Positions 7,744 to 15,350 of a DNA stretch of 64,000 bases are shown one piece after another. Position 1 is the stretch's first letter. Every line of letters starts with the position of its first letter. The stretch spans positions 186,001 to 250,000 of the forward strand of contig NZ_MTLG01000011.1 in the NCBI RefSeq assembly GCF_002192695.1. Direction: 5' to 3'. Source of the DNA: Achromobacter xylosoxidans. Lineage in GTDB: Bacteria; Pseudomonadota; Gammaproteobacteria; Burkholderiales; Burkholderiaceae_B. A program made the position numbers and the translations under genes. Below the pieces are notes generated by a model. The model was not told the DNA's origin. It saw only the letters and a list, made by a program, of their open reading frames with translations, and made no database searches.

Positions 7744-8718
7744 GTGAACATCAAGACCCTGCTCGCCGCGGCCGCCGCCGCGGCGGCGCTCGCCACGGCC
7801 TCAAGCGCCCGCGCGGACGCCTATCCCGAACGCCCCATCCGGCTGCTGGTGGGCTATGCCCCTGGCGGCCCCGTGGACACCACCGCCCGCGTCTTCGCCA
7901 AGTACCTGGGCGACAAGCTGGGCCAGGCCGTGGTGGTGGAAAACCGCGCCGGCGCCAGCGGCATGATCGCCTCGGACGCCACCGCCAAGGCCGCGCCCGA
8001 CGGCTACATGCTGGGCTTCGCCGCCAGCCCCACCCTCACCATGTCGCCGCTGGTACAGCGCAGCACGCTGTTCGATCCGCGCAAGGACTTCTCGCTGATC
8101 GGGCTGGTGGTGGACTACGCCAACGTGCTGTTGATCGGTCCGCAGATTCCCGCCAAGAACGTCAGCGAACTGGTCACCTACGCCCGCGCCCATCCCGACG
8201 CCGTGTCCTTCGGTTCCGCCGGCATCGGCGCGTCCAACCACCTGTCGGCCGAGCTGCTGAAAAAGCAGGCGGGCGCGCCCATGCTGCATGTGCCCTATCG
8301 CGGCAACTCGCCTGCCATGGTGGACGTGATCAGCGGCAAGATCACCTTCATGTTCGACATCACCAGCACCGCCATCCCCTTCGTCAAGAGCGGCAAGGCG
8401 CGCGCCCTGGCGGTCACCTCCAAGACCCGCAACCCCGAACTGCCCGACGTCCCCACCATGGTCGAAGCCGGCATGAAGGACTATGAAGTGGTGGGCTGGT
8501 ACGCGCTGGTGGGTCCGAAGAAGCTGCCCGACGCCGTGGCGGCCCGCCTGACCCGCGCACTGAACGAAGTCTCCAGCGATCCCGCCTTCCGCCAGGCCAT
8601 GACCGACGGCGGCTACACCATCAACACCGGCGACTCCAAGGCGCTGCAATCGCGCATCGACCGTGAATACGCCTTGTGGTCCGACGTCATCCAGAGCGCC
8701 AACATCCAGGCCAATTGA
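7744..8718 (+). CDS. Bug/TctC-family periplasmic solute-binding protein
   Basis: This 324-residue protein has an Ala-rich signal peptide (residues 1-25, cut after SSARA) and the Bug signature GYAPGGPVDTTAR followed by VENRAGASG and HVPYRG. Bug proteins bind small carboxylates or similar ligands in the periplasm and are greatly expanded in Bordetella and Achromobacter. The start is a GTG at 7744 preceded by AAGGAG. No TctA/TctB membrane genes are next to it, so it may serve a distant transporter or act as a sensor. It lies within the acyl-CoA operon, so it probably captures the acid that the ligase activates. Confidence 0.92.
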   Translation: MNIKTLLAAAAAAAALATASSARADAYPERPIRLLVGYAPGGPVDTTARVFAKYLGDKLGQAVVVENRAGASGMIASDATAKAAPDGYMLGFAASPTLTMSPLVQRSTLFDPRKDFSLIGLVVDYANVLLIGPQIPAKNVSELVTYARAHPDAVSFGSAGIGASNHLSAELLKKQAGAPMLHVPYRGNSPAMVDVISGKITFMFDITSTAIPFVKSGKARALAVTSKTRNPELPDVPTMVEAGMKDYEVVGWYALVGPKKLPDAVAARLTRALNEVSSDPAFRQAMTDGGYTINTGDSKALQSRIDREYALWSDVIQSANIQAN

Positions 8719-8737
8719 GTACCACCGGAGCATCCAG

Positions 8738-9700
8738 ATGAATCCCCCGCTCGCGCTGCACGCCCAGACCCGCCTCCCCGTCATCGGCGCCCCCATGTTC
8801 CTGGTCTCCGGACCGGACCTGGTGGTGGCGCAATGCGCGGCGGGGATCATCGGCACCTTCCCCTCGCTCAACGCCCGTCCCCAGGAACAGCTGCACGACT
8901 GGCTCACCCGCATCGAACACGGCCTGGCCGCGAAACGCCAGGCCGCGCCGGACGCCACGATCGCGCCCTACGGCGTCAACCTGATCGTCCACCCCAGCAA
9001 TCCGCGCTGGCAGGGTGATCTGGCCATCTGCGCCGAGCGGCGCGTGCCGCTCATCATCACCTCGCTGCATGCGCCCGAAGCCGTGGTCGCCGCCGCGCAT
9101 GGCTACGGCGGGCTGGTGTTCCATGACGTCACCAACGTGCGGCACGCCAAGCGCGCGCTGGACGCCGGGGTCGACGGCCTGATTCTGGTGGCGGCGGGCG
9201 CGGGCGGCCATGCGGGGCAGATCAGTCCATTCGCGCTGGTCAACGAGATCCGCGCCTTCTACGACGGCCCGCTGGCGCTGTCCGGCTGTATCAGCCACGG
9301 CAAGGACATCCTGGCCGCGCAGGTGCTGGGCTGCGACTTCGCCTACATGGGCACGCGCTTCATCGCCACGCAGGAATCGCTGGCCGGCGACGCCTATCGC
9401 GAAATGGTGCTGCAGGCGCAGGCGGCGGACGTGACCTACACGCCCTACTTCTCGGGCGTGCCCGCGAACTACCTGTCGGCCAGCATACAGGCGGCGGGCC
9501 TGGATCCGCTGGAGCTCGCCAGGAACGGCGTGGCTCCGCCCGCGAACATGGACAAGAGTTCGCGGCCCAAGGCCTGGAAGGATGTGTGGAGCGCGGGCCA
9601 GGGAGTGGGCGCGGCGCAGGAAATCCTGCCTGCCGCGATGCTGGTGGATCAGCTGGAATCCGAGTACCGCGCCGCGCGCGAAGCCCTGCGCCGGTTTTAA
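8738..9700 (+). CDS. NAD(P)H-dependent flavin oxidoreductase / nitronate monooxygenase family
   Basis: This 320-residue TIM-barrel flavoprotein starts with TRLPVIGAPMFLVSGPDLVV, has the phosphate-binding loop AAGAGGHAG and the FMN-contact block LGCDFAYMGTRFIATQE. It belongs to the 2-nitropropane dioxygenase-like family, whose members are FMN enzymes acting on nitronates or, in other branches, as enoyl reductases. In a CoA catabolic operon an NAD(P)H:acceptor or enoyl-type oxidoreductase role is as likely as true nitronate oxidation. Its stop overlaps by 4 bp the stop of the convergent Bug gene. It follows the upstream Bug gene by 19 bp in the same operon. Confidence 0.85.
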   Translation: MNPPLALHAQTRLPVIGAPMFLVSGPDLVVAQCAAGIIGTFPSLNARPQEQLHDWLTRIEHGLAAKRQAAPDATIAPYGVNLIVHPSNPRWQGDLAICAERRVPLIITSLHAPEAVVAAAHGYGGLVFHDVTNVRHAKRALDAGVDGLILVAAGAGGHAGQISPFALVNEIRAFYDGPLALSGCISHGKDILAAQVLGCDFAYMGTRFIATQESLAGDAYREMVLQAQAADVTYTPYFSGVPANYLSASIQAAGLDPLELARNGVAPPANMDKSSRPKAWKDVWSAGQGVGAAQEILPAAMLVDQLESEYRAAREALRRF

Positions 9701-10692
9701 TCCAGCTTGATGTTGGCGGTCTTGATGACGTCGCGCCATTTCGCGATTTCATCGCGCACGAACTCGCCGAACTGTTCGGGGGTGCCGGGCTTGGGCTCGG
9801 CACCCGCCGCGATCATGCCCTGCGCGGTGGCCGCATCCGACAGCACTTTCACCAGGTCCGCGTTCACGCGCTGGACGATGTCGGACGGCGTGCCCTTGGG
9901 CGCCATCACGCCGCTCCAGGAGTAGGCTTCGTAGCCCGGCAGGCCGGACTCGGCGATGGTAGGCACATCGGGCAGCATGCTGGAACGCGTGGGATTGCCC
10001 ACCCCCAGCGCGCGCACCTTGCCGCCCTTCAGATGCGGCACGGCGGACGGCCCATCGGCGAACATCACCTGCACCTGGCCGCCCAGCAGGTCCTGCATGG
10101 CGGGCGCGCTGCCGCGGTAGGGCACGTGCTGGATGCGCACGCCGGCCATGGCATTGAACAGTTCACCTGCCAGATGCGTGCCGCCGCCCGTGCCAGATGA
10201 GCTGAACGACAGCTTGCCCGGGTTGGCCTTGGCATAGGCGATCAGTTCGCTCACCGAATTGACGGGCAGCGCAGCGTTCACCACCAGCACGATGGGGAAC
10301 ACCGCCGCCATGCCGACCGGCACGAAGTCCCGCGTAATGTCGTAGCTCAGATTGCCGCGCAGGCTGGGCAGCACCGCGTGGTGGATGGAGGCGAAGAAGT
10401 AGTTGTAGCCATCGGGCTCGGCCTTGGCCGCGAACTGCGCGCCCACGATGCCGCCGGCGCCCGACTTGTTGTCCACCACCGTGGGCACCGACCAAAGCTG
10501 GCCCAAGGGCTGCGTGGTGAAGCGCGCGGTCGTATCCACGGGTCCGCCGGCGGGGAAAGGCACGATGAAGTTCACGGCATGCGCCGGCCACGCGGCGGCA
10601 CGGACTTGCTTGGGGAACAGCGCGGGCAGCGCGGCGGCAGCGCATGCAGCACCCAGCCGCGCAATGGCGCGGCGGCGTAGTAGATCGGTCAC
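9697..10692 (-). CDS. Bug/TctC-family periplasmic solute-binding protein
   Basis: This 331-residue protein begins VTDLLRRRAIARLGAACAAA. The arginine-rich start followed by a hydrophobic stretch could be a Tat-type or a long Sec signal. The Bug signature is VPFPAGGPVDTTAR, then VDNKSGAGG and HVPYRG. I chose the GTG at 10692 because ACCAGGAGACTGCC precedes it directly; a longer start 12 codons upstream lacks such a site. It is on the opposite strand to the other Bug gene and probably transcribed with or near the LysR gene at 10821-11720. A carboxylate ligand is the usual family role; the exact ligand is unknown. Confidence 0.92.
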   Translation of the reverse strand: MTDLLRRRAIARLGAACAAAALPALFPKQVRAAAWPAHAVNFIVPFPAGGPVDTTARFTTQPLGQLWSVPTVVDNKSGAGGIVGAQFAAKAEPDGYNYFFASIHHAVLPSLRGNLSYDITRDFVPVGMAAVFPIVLVVNAALPVNSVSELIAYAKANPGKLSFSSSGTGGGTHLAGELFNAMAGVRIQHVPYRGSAPAMQDLLGGQVQVMFADGPSAVPHLKGGKVRALGVGNPTRSSMLPDVPTIAESGLPGYEAYSWSGVMAPKGTPSDIVQRVNADLVKVLSDAATAQGMIAAGAEPKPGTPEQFGEFVRDEIAKWRDVIKTANIKLD

Positions 10693-10820
10693 GGCAGTCT
10701 CCTGGTTCTCGGTTTTATGGGCGGCCAAGCTCTAGGACTGCTGCCTGACGCCTTTTTTATTATTTGCCGAACCCGTGAAGCCACCGCTACATATTTGCAA
10801 AAGCCCCTCTTCGGGACGCG

Positions 10821-11720
10821 CTACAGGCCGCGCGCCGCGCGCTGCACGTGCTCGATGAAGCATTCCGCGAAACTGGGCAGGTCGCGTCCGCGCTGGCGGC
10901 ACAGCAGGCGGTCGCGCAGCGCCCAGGGGTCGTCCAGCTTGAGCACGTGCAGCGCGTCCGGGCGGCTGTAGCGCGCGGCGCAGGCGCGCGGCACCACCGC
11001 GATCCCCGCGCCCGCCTCCACCATGCGGCACACGGCCTCGAAGCTGCCTACGTGCACCCGCTGGCAGATGCGCTTGCCCAGGCCGCTGGCGATGTCTTCC
11101 AGGAAGGTCTGGATGGCGCTATCAGGATGGATGCCGACGAACTGGTACGCGTCCAGCAGGTCAGCGAAATGCGCGGACTCGGAGGCAGCCAGCGGATGGT
11201 CCAGCGAGGTCACCACGGTGAGCTCATCTCGGAACAGCGGCGTGACATCCAGGCCGGACACATCGATGTTGCCCGCCACCAGCCCCAGGTCTCCCTGGCC
11301 TGCGCGTATGGCAATGACGATATCGCCGGAGATTTTTTCTTCCAGCTCCACGTCCACATCAGGGTTTTCCGCAAGAAACGTGGACAGCGCATCGGCCAGG
11401 AAGGAATTGGTGGCAGTGGTGTTGGCCAATAGGCGCAGGCGTCCCTTCAAGCCGCTGGCGTAGGGCTGCAGGTCCGCGTTCAGGCATTCCAGCTGCCGGA
11501 ACACGGCGTTCGCATGCTTGAGCAGCACTTCGCCCGCCGGCGTCAGCGCCACGCCCGTGGCCATGCGCACCAGCAGCCTGGCCTTGAAGGCCTCTTCCAT
11601 GTTCTTCACCCGCGCGCTCGCCGCCGGCAGCGACAGGAAGGTGCGCTCGGCAGCCCGGGTCAGATTGAGTGTTTCCCCCACGTTCAGAAACAAACGCAGG
11701 TCCGTCAGATCGTGTCTCAT
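10821..11720 (-). CDS. LysR-family transcriptional regulator (paralogue of the one at 320-1213)
   Basis: This 299-residue regulator has an N-terminal winged helix (LTDLRLFLNVGETLNLTRAA, then LTPAGEVLLKHA) and a C-terminal effector domain. It aligns by eye over most of its length with the LysR at 320-1213, sharing DLRLF, ANTTAT/ANTTAV, GDLGLVAGNID versus TDLGIVAGPVD, and a C-terminal VCRMVEAGAGIAVVP block. It is divergent from the SDR/MaoC/CoA-transferase operon. A weak dyad (TTCG-N10-CGAA, 11762-11779) in the gap could be its operator. It most likely senses a pathway intermediate and controls the neighbouring operon. Confidence 0.9.
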   Translation of the reverse strand: MRHDLTDLRLFLNVGETLNLTRAAERTFLSLPAASARVKNMEEAFKARLLVRMATGVALTPAGEVLLKHANAVFRQLECLNADLQPYASGLKGRLRLLANTTATNSFLADALSTFLAENPDVDVELEEKISGDIVIAIRAGQGDLGLVAGNIDVSGLDVTPLFRDELTVVTSLDHPLAASESAHFADLLDAYQFVGIHPDSAIQTFLEDIASGLGKRICQRVHVGSFEAVCRMVEAGAGIAVVPRACAARYSRPDALHVLKLDDPWALRDRLLCRQRGRDLPSFAECFIEHVQRAARGL

Positions 11721-11869
11721 GTTCCACCACGCAGAAGGGGGGCATATCTAATTTTGAATTCTTCGCATGCCTCGTCGAATCTACCATGGTGCATCCCCTC
11801 GAACCAGAGCGTTTGATGCGGAACTGTTTTCCACACGGCGCGCGCGCCGCAGCACAGGAGTCAGCTTCA

Positions 11870-12784
11870 ATGAGCGGCATAGTTTCCGGAAAAGTAGTGA
11901 TCGTGACGGGCGCCGGCGGCGGCATCGGCCGCAGCATCGCGCTGGCCATGGCCCAGGCCGGCGCCAAGGTGGTGGTGAACGACATCGGCGTATCGCTCAC
12001 CGGTGAAGGCGGCGCTGACGGCCCCGCGCAAGCGGTCGTCAAGGAGATCGTGGCAGCGGGCGGCCAGGCCGTTGCCAACACCGACAGCGTGGCCGCGTAC
12101 GACAGCGCCAGCCGCTGCGTGCAGACGGCGATCGACGCCTTCGGCCGCATCGACGCCGTGGTCAACAACGCCGGCAATCTGCGCGACCGGGTTTTCCACA
12201 AGATGAGCGAAGAGGAATGGAGCCAGGTGCTGGGCGTGCACCTGAACGGATCCTTCTTCATGAGCCGCGCGGCGGCGCCCTACTTCCGCGAACAGGAGTC
12301 TGGCGCATTCGTGCACATGACGTCCACGTCCGGTCTGATCGGAAACTTTGGCCAGGCCAACTACGCGGCGGCCAAGCTCGGCATCGTGGCCTTGTCGAAA
12401 TCCATCGCGCTGGACATGGCGCGCTACAACGTGCGCTCCAACTGCATCGCGCCGTTCGCATGGAGCCGCATGACCAGCTCCATTCCCGCTGAAACCGACG
12501 AAGAAAAAGCCCGCGTCGAAAAGCTGAAGAAAATGGAAGCCGGCAAGGTCGCGCCCATGGCCGTCTACCTGGCCAGCGACGCCGCCAGCGAGGTCACCGC
12601 GCAGATCTTCGCGGTGCGCGCCAACGAGATCATGCTGATGAGCCAGCCGCGGCCGCTGCGCACCGTGCACCACGGCGAAGGCTGGACGCCCGAGCGCATC
12701 GCCGAGATCGCCGTGCCCGCCATGCGCAAGCACTTCTACGCGTTGGAGCGTTCGCCCGACGTGATCGACTGGGACCCCATCTGA
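11870..12784 (+). CDS. SDR-family 3-hydroxyacyl-CoA dehydrogenase-like oxidoreductase
   Basis: This 304-residue protein is a short-chain dehydrogenase/reductase. The nucleotide motif TGAGGGIG lies at residues 13-20, NNAG near 100, and the catalytic Ser with YAAAK near 165. The block NAGNLRDRVFHKMSEEEW resembles the peroxisomal multifunctional enzyme (HSD17B4) dehydrogenase domain, which oxidises 3-hydroxyacyl-CoA with NAD. The C-terminal extension beyond the SDR core (about residues 250-304) also fits that subgroup. An AGGAG site lies 9 bp before the ATG at 11870. It is followed 7 bp later by a MaoC hydratase, giving consecutive hydration and oxidation steps. Confidence 0.88.
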   Translation: MSGIVSGKVVIVTGAGGGIGRSIALAMAQAGAKVVVNDIGVSLTGEGGADGPAQAVVKEIVAAGGQAVANTDSVAAYDSASRCVQTAIDAFGRIDAVVNNAGNLRDRVFHKMSEEEWSQVLGVHLNGSFFMSRAAAPYFREQESGAFVHMTSTSGLIGNFGQANYAAAKLGIVALSKSIALDMARYNVRSNCIAPFAWSRMTSSIPAETDEEKARVEKLKKMEAGKVAPMAVYLASDAASEVTAQIFAVRANEIMLMSQPRPLRTVHHGEGWTPERIAEIAVPAMRKHFYALERSPDVIDWDPI

Positions 12785-12791
12785 GGCCGCC

Positions 12792-13652
12792 ATGCCCCTG
12801 GACTACGCAACCGTGAAGCACTGGCGCTTCGACGAAGTACGCCAGCGCTACGACGAGAAAGACACCATGCTGTACGCCCTGGGCATAGGCCTGGGACAAG
12901 ACCCCGAAGACGCCGGCCAGCTGCGCTACGTGTACGAAAAGGGCTTGCAGACCTTTCCCACCATGAGCGTGGTGCTGGGCTATCCGGGCTTCTGGGTCCA
13001 GGACCCGCGCGCAGGCATAGACTGGGTGCGCGTGGTCCACGGCGAACAGCGGCTGACCATGCATGCGCCCCTGCCCGCGGCGGGCGTGGTCACCGGCAGA
13101 AGCCGCAACACGCACGTGATCGACAAAGGCGCCGACAAGGGCGCCATCATCATCACCGAACGCACCCTGCACGACGAAGACGGCGCCTGCCTGGCCACCC
13201 TGCGCCAAAGCACCTTCTGCCGCGGCGACGGCGGTTTCGGACAGGGAGACGACAGCCCCGCCGCACTGCCCTCGGTGCCCGACGGCGCCCCGGACCTGCG
13301 CTGCGAAATCCGCATCCCCGCCAGCGCCGCCCTGCTGTACCGGCTGAACGCGGACCGCAACCCGCTGCACGCGGACCCCGAAGTCGCCCGCCAGGCCGGC
13401 TACCCCAGGCCCATCCTGCACGGCCTGTGTTCTTACGGCATAGTCGCGCACGCCATCGTCAAAAGCTGCTGCGGCTACGACGCCTCGCGCCTGGCCAGCC
13501 TGAACACCCGCTTCTCGGCGCCGGTATATCCCGGCGAAACCCTGCAATGCGACATCTGGCGCCTGCCCGACGGCCAGCTCAGCTTCCAGGCCCGCGCGCT
13601 GGAACGCAACGTGCTCGTCTTGAGCAACGGCACCGCGGAGCTGAAACCATGA
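12792..13652 (+). CDS. MaoC-family 2-enoyl-CoA hydratase (hydratase 2 type)
   Basis: This 286-residue double hot-dog protein carries the hydratase 2 motif LLYRLNADRNPLHADP, with the catalytic pair Asp188 and His193, followed by GYPRPILHGLCSYG. Its N-terminal half (residues 1-140) is the degenerate hot-dog domain seen in multifunctional enzyme type 2 hydratases. It adds water to trans-2-enoyl-CoA to give the (3R)-hydroxyacyl-CoA, which the SDR enzyme encoded just upstream can oxidise. Its stop overlaps the start of the CoA-transferase gene, so all three genes form one coupled operon. Confidence 0.92.
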   Translation: MPLDYATVKHWRFDEVRQRYDEKDTMLYALGIGLGQDPEDAGQLRYVYEKGLQTFPTMSVVLGYPGFWVQDPRAGIDWVRVVHGEQRLTMHAPLPAAGVVTGRSRNTHVIDKGADKGAIIITERTLHDEDGACLATLRQSTFCRGDGGFGQGDDSPAALPSVPDGAPDLRCEIRIPASAALLYRLNADRNPLHADPEVARQAGYPRPILHGLCSYGIVAHAIVKSCCGYDASRLASLNTRFSAPVYPGETLQCDIWRLPDGQLSFQARALERNVLVLSNGTAELKP

Positions 13653-14884
13653 CGCGCCCCGCCGCCTTGACCGGCATCCGCGTGCTGGACCTGTCACGCA
13701 TCCTGGCCGGCCCCTGGTGCACGCAGAACCTGGCCGACCTGGGCGCCGATGTCATCAAGATCGAACGTCCCCGCGTGGGCGACGACACCCGCGCCTGGGG
13801 CCCGCCATTCCTCAAGGACGGCGCCGGCCAGGACACCGAGGAATCCGCCTACTACCTCAGCGCCAACCGCAACAAGCGTTCCGTCGAAGCCGACATGGCC
13901 ACGCCCGCAGGCGCCGCGCTGATCCGCGAACTGGCGGCCGCCAGCGACATCCTGGTCGAGAACTTCAAGGTGGGCGGCCTCGCCAAGTACGGCCTGGACT
14001 ACGACAGCCTGAAACAGATCAACCCGCGCCTGATCTATTGCTCGGTCACCGGCTTCGGCCAGGACGGCCCCTACGCGCAGCATCCTGGCTACGACTTCAT
14101 GATCCAGGGCCTGGGCGGCCTCATGAGCATCACCGGCGAACGCGACGACCTGCCCGGCGGCGGGCCGCAGAAGGCCGGTGTGGCGGTGACCGATATCATC
14201 ACCGGCATGTACGCCACCGTCGCGATCCTGGCCGCCCTGCAGGAGCGCCACAACAGCGGCCTGGGCCAGCACCTGGACATCGCCCTGCTAGACAGCCACG
14301 TCGCCCTGCTGGCCAACCAGAACTCCAATTACTTCAACTCCGGCGTCGCGCCCCAGCGCGCCGGCAACGCGCACCAGAACGTCGTGCCCTACCAGGTGTT
14401 CGCCGCCAGCGACGGCCACCTGATCGTGGCCACGGGCAATGAATCGCAGTACCGCGCGTACTGCCGCGCCATCGGCGCGCCCGAACTGGGCGACGACCCG
14501 CGCTTCGCCACCAACCGCATGCGCCTGGCCAACCGCGAACTGCTGGTCGGCCTGCTGACCGAGATCATGCGCCAGGGCAAGCGCGACGACTGGATCGCCA
14601 AGCTGGAAGCCGTAGGCGTGCCCTGCGGGCCGATCAACGATATCGCTCAGGCCCAGGCGCATCCGCAAGCGCAGGCGCGGCAGCTGCGCCGCGATATGCC
14701 GCATCCGGCGGGCGGGATCGCTGCGGTGACGGCCAGCCCGTTGCGGCTGTCGGCCTCGCCGGTGGAGTACCGCCGCGCGCCGCCGCTGCTGGGGGAGCAT
14801 ACGGAGGAAGTGCTGCGGGAGGTGCTGGGGAAGACGCAAGAAGAGATCGCCATATTCCGCGAGGGATTAAAGACGACGAACTGA
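13649..14884 (+). CDS. Class III CoA-transferase (CaiB/BaiF family)
   Basis: This 411-residue protein has the family N-terminus GIRVLDLSRILAGPWCTQNL and the conserved HPGYDFMIQGLGG block with the probable catalytic Asp149. Class III enzymes move CoA between acids through a mixed-anhydride and thioester intermediate. With an ATP-dependent ligase also in the region, the pathway may activate two different acids, or use the transferase to recycle CoA from a product such as succinyl-CoA. It is the last gene of the SDR/MaoC operon and overlaps the MaoC stop by 4 bp (ATGA). Confidence 0.92.
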   Translation: MTRPAALTGIRVLDLSRILAGPWCTQNLADLGADVIKIERPRVGDDTRAWGPPFLKDGAGQDTEESAYYLSANRNKRSVEADMATPAGAALIRELAAASDILVENFKVGGLAKYGLDYDSLKQINPRLIYCSVTGFGQDGPYAQHPGYDFMIQGLGGLMSITGERDDLPGGGPQKAGVAVTDIITGMYATVAILAALQERHNSGLGQHLDIALLDSHVALLANQNSNYFNSGVAPQRAGNAHQNVVPYQVFAASDGHLIVATGNESQYRAYCRAIGAPELGDDPRFATNRMRLANRELLVGLLTEIMRQGKRDDWIAKLEAVGVPCGPINDIAQAQAHPQAQARQLRRDMPHPAGGIAAVTASPLRLSASPVEYRRAPPLLGEHTEEVLREVLGKTQEEIAIFREGLKTTN

Positions 14885-14995
14885 CGAGGCCGCGCCTACA
14901 GCGAAGACTCCAGTCACAAGACGACAATGCGCCCCCACACGCCACTCACCGCATGCGCGCAAGCGACCACCACAGCAATCAAATAAATCACGTAT

Positions 14996-15029
14996 GTCAT
15001 TATTGGCCGCCCGGGCGGCCAATAATGAC
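14996..15029. repeat. Perfect 34-bp palindrome without a loop
   Basis: Two 17-base arms, GTCATTATTGGCCGCCC and its exact reverse complement, meet with no spacer. The palindrome stands in a 466-bp gap after the CoA-transferase gene. It is AT-rich at its ends and GC-rich at the centre. It could form a cruciform or a terminator-like hairpin, though a zero-base loop is unfavourable in RNA and no T-tract follows. A dimeric protein-binding site or a scar of a mobile element are other options. Confidence 0.9.
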
Positions 15030-15087
15030 GGGCAAACCAAGCCTCTCCCCCGACCACGGCTCCAGCAGCGCGCCAGGCCAAGACAAA

Positions 15088-15263
15088 CGTAGCCCGTCGG
15101 CGCGGGCGCCTGGGTGGCGAGCAACCTCGATGCGCCCGAGGGAATCCGTAGGGAAGGCCGCAGGCCTGGACGAGGATGACAACGGGGCAGTCCGGAGCGA
15201 ACGCTCCGGACCGCAATCGTGGGCGCTCGCCACCCAGGCGCCCGCGACGACGGGCGGCCTACG
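15088..15263. repeat. 176-bp element with long terminal inverted repeats
   Basis: The ends are inverted copies of each other. A 22-bp core is perfect (15101-15122 against 15225-15246), extended outward by an imperfect stretch that matches CGTAG...CCCGTCG with a 4-base indel (15088-15100 against 15247-15263). Inside are a perfect 10-bp hairpin with a 2-base loop (15190-15211, GTCCGGAGCG/CGCTCCGGAC) and a short AGGCC-GCA-GGCCT hairpin. It has no coding capacity of its own. The architecture resembles a MITE or a palindromic intergenic repeat. Only one copy lies in this window, so its repetitive nature is inferred. Confidence 0.6.
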
Positions 15264-15296
15264 AAGCGAAGCAAAGCAGAGCAAAGCGCTCACTGG

Positions 15297-15334
15297 AAAA
15301 AAAAACGGCCGCCAGTCCCCTGGCAGCCGTTTTT
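15297..15334 (-). terminator. Rho-independent terminator of the fumarase gene, probably bidirectional
   Basis: A hairpin with arms AACGGC...GCCAG and CTGGC...GCCGTT around a TCCC loop is flanked by nine A residues on one side and five T residues on the other. On the minus strand it lies 16 bp past the fumarase stop and ends in a long T run. Confidence 0.85.
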
Positions 15335-15350
15335 CCCACAACCTACAGAA

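Noticed and set aside
14885-15296. Hidden small gene in the 466-bp gap before fumarase
   Set aside because: Open frames here overlap palindromes and repeats on both strands and have no ribosome site or recognisable product.
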